From NCBI RefSeq assembly GCF_000725625.1, contig NZ_JOHS01000003.1, positions 1-64,000 on the forward strand: a DNA stretch of 64,000 nt. The letters are read 5' to 3'. Within the stretch, counting starts at the first letter, position 1. Each line of letters opens with the position of its first letter. A program made the position numbers and the translations under genes. Shown in pieces: positions 61,908-64,000 of the stretch. Source of the stretch: Streptomyces sp. NRRL F-6676 (GTDB taxonomy: Bacteria > Actinomycetota > Actinomycetes > Streptomycetales > Streptomycetaceae). Under the pieces are notes generated by a model that worked only from the letters and a program-made list of their open reading frames with translations, made no database searches and had not been told where the DNA came from.

Positions 61908-62401
61908 GGCGCCGCCACCTCCCGCACCGCCGGGGCCGGGCCGCGCGGGGGGTGCAGCAGCGTGGTGATCGCCCGCGCGCAGATCGTCCGTACGCGCTCG
62001 ACGGGGAACCCGAGGAGCGCGGCGGTCTGTTCCTCGGCGATGCCCTCGTAGAGCCGCAGGACGACGACCAGCCGCTCCTGCGGGGTGAGCCGGGCCAGCG
62101 TCCCGGCCGCCCGCGGGCGGTGCCGGCCGAGCGCCCCGTACGTGTGCCACGCCGTGCGCGCGAAGCGGACGGCGAGCTGCTGCCGGGCGCGGTCGTAGGG
62201 GTCCTCGCCGCGCAGCCGGTCCCAGGCGGCGTACGTGTGCGCCAGGGCGTGCGTGAGCAGCTCTCGGGCACGCGGGTTGGCGTCGGGGCTCTCGGCGGTG
62301 AGCAGGGTGGCGGTGTGCAGCAGCCGGCCGGCCGCGCCGGCGACGAACACCTCGAACTCCCGGGCCCGGCGGGCACCGGGCGACGCCTCCCGTCCGCGCA
62401 C
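61904..62401 (-). CDS. Sigma-70 region 4 / ECF-like transcription factor
   Basis: A 165-residue SigE-like factor with a GTG start. The C-terminal region 4 is clear (ARLTPQERLVVVLRLYEGIA, EEQTAALLGFPVERVRTICA) while region 2 (RLLHTATLLTAESPDANPRA, RELLTHALAHTYAAWDRLR) is short and diverged. It may be a small ECF sigma factor or a sigma-like regulator. It is coupled to the small membrane protein by a GTGA overlap, reminiscent of sigma/anti-sigma operons. Confidence 0.82.
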   Translation of the reverse strand: MRGREASPGARRAREFEVFVAGAAGRLLHTATLLTAESPDANPRARELLTHALAHTYAAWDRLRGEDPYDRARQQLAVRFARTAWHTYGALGRHRPRAAGTLARLTPQERLVVVLRLYEGIAEEQTAALLGFPVERVRTICARAITTLLHPPRGPAPAVREVAAP

Positions 62402-62609
62402 CGCGCCTCCCGTCCGACCGCCCCAGAGCGCTCCCGGATGACGGGCCCCGGCCGCGCGTGCGACCGGCTCCCGTCCTCATATGAGGCCAGAGGGCCCCTC
62501 GCGGTCAAGAGTGCGTCGGGCACCGGCACGCACGGCCGGGCCCGCGGGGGACGAAACGGTGGGGCGGCGTCCTCGGGAGGGCGCCGGCCGAAACGGCGGG
62601 GCCGTGCCC

Positions 62610-63128
62610 TCAGGACGCCGGCGGCTGTTCCGTCGCGCCGCCCTGCGATGCCTGCCGCGCCGACAGGGCGCCGTTGAAGCGGGTGAGGAGCGCGGTGAAC
62701 GTGTCCCGCTCCTCGGGGGCCCAGTCGTGCGTCAGTTCGGCCATCAACTGGCGCCGCGACGCGCGGACCTCGCCGAGCCTGGCCTGCCCGCGCGGGGACA
62801 GCTGGAGCACCACCGCGCGGCCGTCCTCCGGGTGCGAGGTCCGCTTGACCAGCCCCGTGTCCACCAGCGGGGCCACCTGACGGGTGACGGTGGAGGAGTC
62901 GATCCCCATGCTCGCGGCAAGCGCCTTGACGCCCATGGGGCCCTCGCTGTCGAGCCGGTTGAGTAGCAGGTACGCGGCCCGGTCCATGGAGTTGCGCACC
63001 TGCCCCACCCCGCCGAGCCGGGTCTGTTCGGCACGGCGCGCGAACACCGCGACCTCGTGTTGCAGCGTGTCCAGGAGACCGGTGTCACCGACGGTCGTCA
63101 TGTCCATCGACATTTCTGGTGTGGGCAT
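62610..63128 (-). CDS. MarR-family transcriptional regulator
   Basis: A 172-residue MarR regulator. The winged helix spans NSMDRAAYLLLNRLDSEGPM, GVKALAASMGIDSSTVTRQV, DTGLVKRTSHPEDGRAVVLQ with the DxR wing motif (EDGRA). The C-terminal helices mediate dimerisation. The frame starts with several Met codons (63128, 63110, 63104); the first is given. It is divergent from the threonine dehydratase gene, with a gap of 145 bp that may hold its operator. Confidence 0.9.
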   Translation of the reverse strand: MPTPEMSMDMTTVGDTGLLDTLQHEVAVFARRAEQTRLGGVGQVRNSMDRAAYLLLNRLDSEGPMGVKALAASMGIDSSTVTRQVAPLVDTGLVKRTSHPEDGRAVVLQLSPRGQARLGEVRASRRQLMAELTHDWAPEERDTFTALLTRFNGALSARQASQGGATEQPPAS

Positions 63129-63273
63129 GGCGGGGGCTCACTTCATACAGGGGCGGCTGTGTTGGTCGACAAGGGTACGCGGCCGGGGCGCGAGCCGTAC
63201 CGGCGCTGCGCGATCCGGTCTCGGCCCGTGGTCGCGCCCGGTGCGGCGGGCCCCGGACTGCGAGACTTGGGGC

Positions 63274-64000
63274 ATGAGGTACAGCACGGCCCGAGCCCTG
63301 CCCACGGTGACGCTGGACGACGTGCGCGGCGCGCAGAAGATGCTCTCCGGCATCGCGCGCGTGACCGCGCTGGAGGGCAGCCGGTACCTGTCCCGGCTGG
63401 TCGGCGCGCCGGTGCGGCTGAAATGCGAGAACCTGCAACGCACGGGCTCGTTCAAGCTGCGCGGCGCCTATGTGCGCATCGCCGGGCTGCTGCCCGAGGA
63501 GCGGGCCGCCGGGGTCGTCGCGGCGAGCGCCGGGAACCACGCGCAGGGGGTGGCGCTGGCCTCCTCGCTGCTCGGCGTGCACTCGACGGTGTTCATGCCG
63601 AAGGGCGCCCCGCTGCCGAAGATCAGCGCGACCCGGGAGTACGGCGCCGAGGTCCGCCTGGAGGGCCAGGTGGTGGACGAGACGCTGGCCGCCGCCCAGG
63701 AGTACGCCGAGCGGACCGGCGCGGTGCTCATCCACCCGTTCGACCACCCCGACGTCTGCGCGGGTCAGGGCACGCTCGGCCTGGAGATCCTGGAGCAGTG
63801 CCCCGAGGTGCGGACGATCGTCGTCGGGGTCGGCGGGGGCGGCCTCGCGGCCGGGATCGCGGTCGCGGTGAAGGCACTGCGGCCGGACGTGCGGGTGGTG
63901 GGCGTGCAGGCGGAGGGCGCGGCGGCGTACCCGGTGTCGCTGGCGGCGGGGCGCCCGGTGCCGGTGGCCAACCCGGTGACGATGGCCGACGGGATCAAGG
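63274..64000 (+). CDS. ilvA: Threonine ammonia-lyase (dehydratase), cut by the window end
   Basis: PLP enzyme converting threonine to 2-oxobutanoate and ammonia, feeding isoleucine synthesis or catabolism. The first 242 codons are seen without a stop, so the gene continues beyond 64000. Seen: PVRLKCENLQRTGSFKLRGA with the PLP Lys, VVAASAGNHAQGVALASSLL, STVFMPKGAPLPKISATREY, DHPDVCAGQGTLGLEILEQ and GVGGGGLAAGIAVAVKAL, which binds the phosphate. The length of the missing C-terminus cannot be judged, so a regulatory ACT domain cannot be excluded. Confidence 0.9.
   Translation, partial: MRYSTARALPTVTLDDVRGAQKMLSGIARVTALEGSRYLSRLVGAPVRLKCENLQRTGSFKLRGAYVRIAGLLPEERAAGVVAASAGNHAQGVALASSLLGVHSTVFMPKGAPLPKISATREYGAEVRLEGQVVDETLAAAQEYAERTGAVLIHPFDHPDVCAGQGTLGLEILEQCPEVRTIVVGVGGGGLAAGIAVAVKALRPDVRVVGVQAEGAAAYPVSLAAGRPVPVANPVTMADGIK

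Overview
This 64 kb window is high-GC chromosomal DNA from a Streptomyces. Many genes start with GTG and most operons are joined by ATGA or GTGA overlaps. Gene content and order (afsQ2-afsQ1-sigQ, deoC, phosphohexomutase, purine nucleoside phosphorylase, accA, pccB-pccE, birA, cya, hutH, msrA, cystathionine gamma-synthase, threonine dehydratase) match, from memory, the S. coelicolor core-chromosome segment around SCO4905-SCO4962. I found no tRNA, rRNA, CRISPR array, transposase or origin.

Layout. 0-4.6 kb: the AfsQ1/AfsQ2 two-component system with a lipoprotein gene, divergent from sigQ. 4.6-9.6 kb: a uridine-kinase-like ATPase, a secreted protein, a Ser/Thr kinase fused to an extracellular solute-binding domain, and a frameshifted gene with a motif resembling those of contractile-injection cargo. 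9.6-11.6 kb: a first XRE/DUF397 regulatory module. 11.6-14.9 kb: a minus-strand aldehyde dehydrogenase pair, one of them cysteine-free, and deoC. 15-22.7 kb: a serine DD-peptidase-type enzyme, a PH-domain membrane protein, a NarL-type two-component system and an ABC exporter. 22.7-25.5 kb: a phosphohexomutase and purine nucleoside phosphorylase. These form a plausible nucleoside-breakdown route with deoC, and deoC and the phosphorylase share an identical 12-bp upstream palindrome. 25.5-30.4 kb: TetR/SDR pair, a gamma-glutamylcyclotransferase-like gene, an LpdA-like flavoprotein and a DeoR regulator. 30.9-38.7 kb: acyl-CoA carboxylase genes (accA, pccE, pccB), maf, birA and an adenylate cyclase. 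39-45 kb: enoyl-CoA hydratase, a GGDEF protein, hutH, a sortase substrate and an L,D-transpeptidase. 45.3-48.1 kb: a small secreted protein and a MacB-like exporter.

From about 48 to 55 kb the window becomes accessory: a second XRE/DUF397/ATPase module, duplicated and decayed gene copies, a crystallin-like secreted protein, small zinc-ribbon proteins and a likely toxin-antitoxin pair. From 55 kb core genes return (zinc alcohol dehydrogenase and divergent regulator, msrA, cystathionine gamma-synthase, a sigma-like factor, MarR, threonine dehydratase cut by the window end). They are interrupted by a 0.75 kb minisatellite at 58.3-59.0 kb.

Non-coding gaps hold a composite dispersed repeat family (at least four main loci), several perfect terminator hairpins and several perfect palindromes that look like operators. 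The strongest leads for new biology are the shared deo palindrome, the split ALDH16-like pair, the cargo-like frameshifted gene next to the sensor kinase, and the small protein family tied to the XRE/DUF397 modules. Functional calls rest on reading motifs by eye and on family knowledge; no database search was run.
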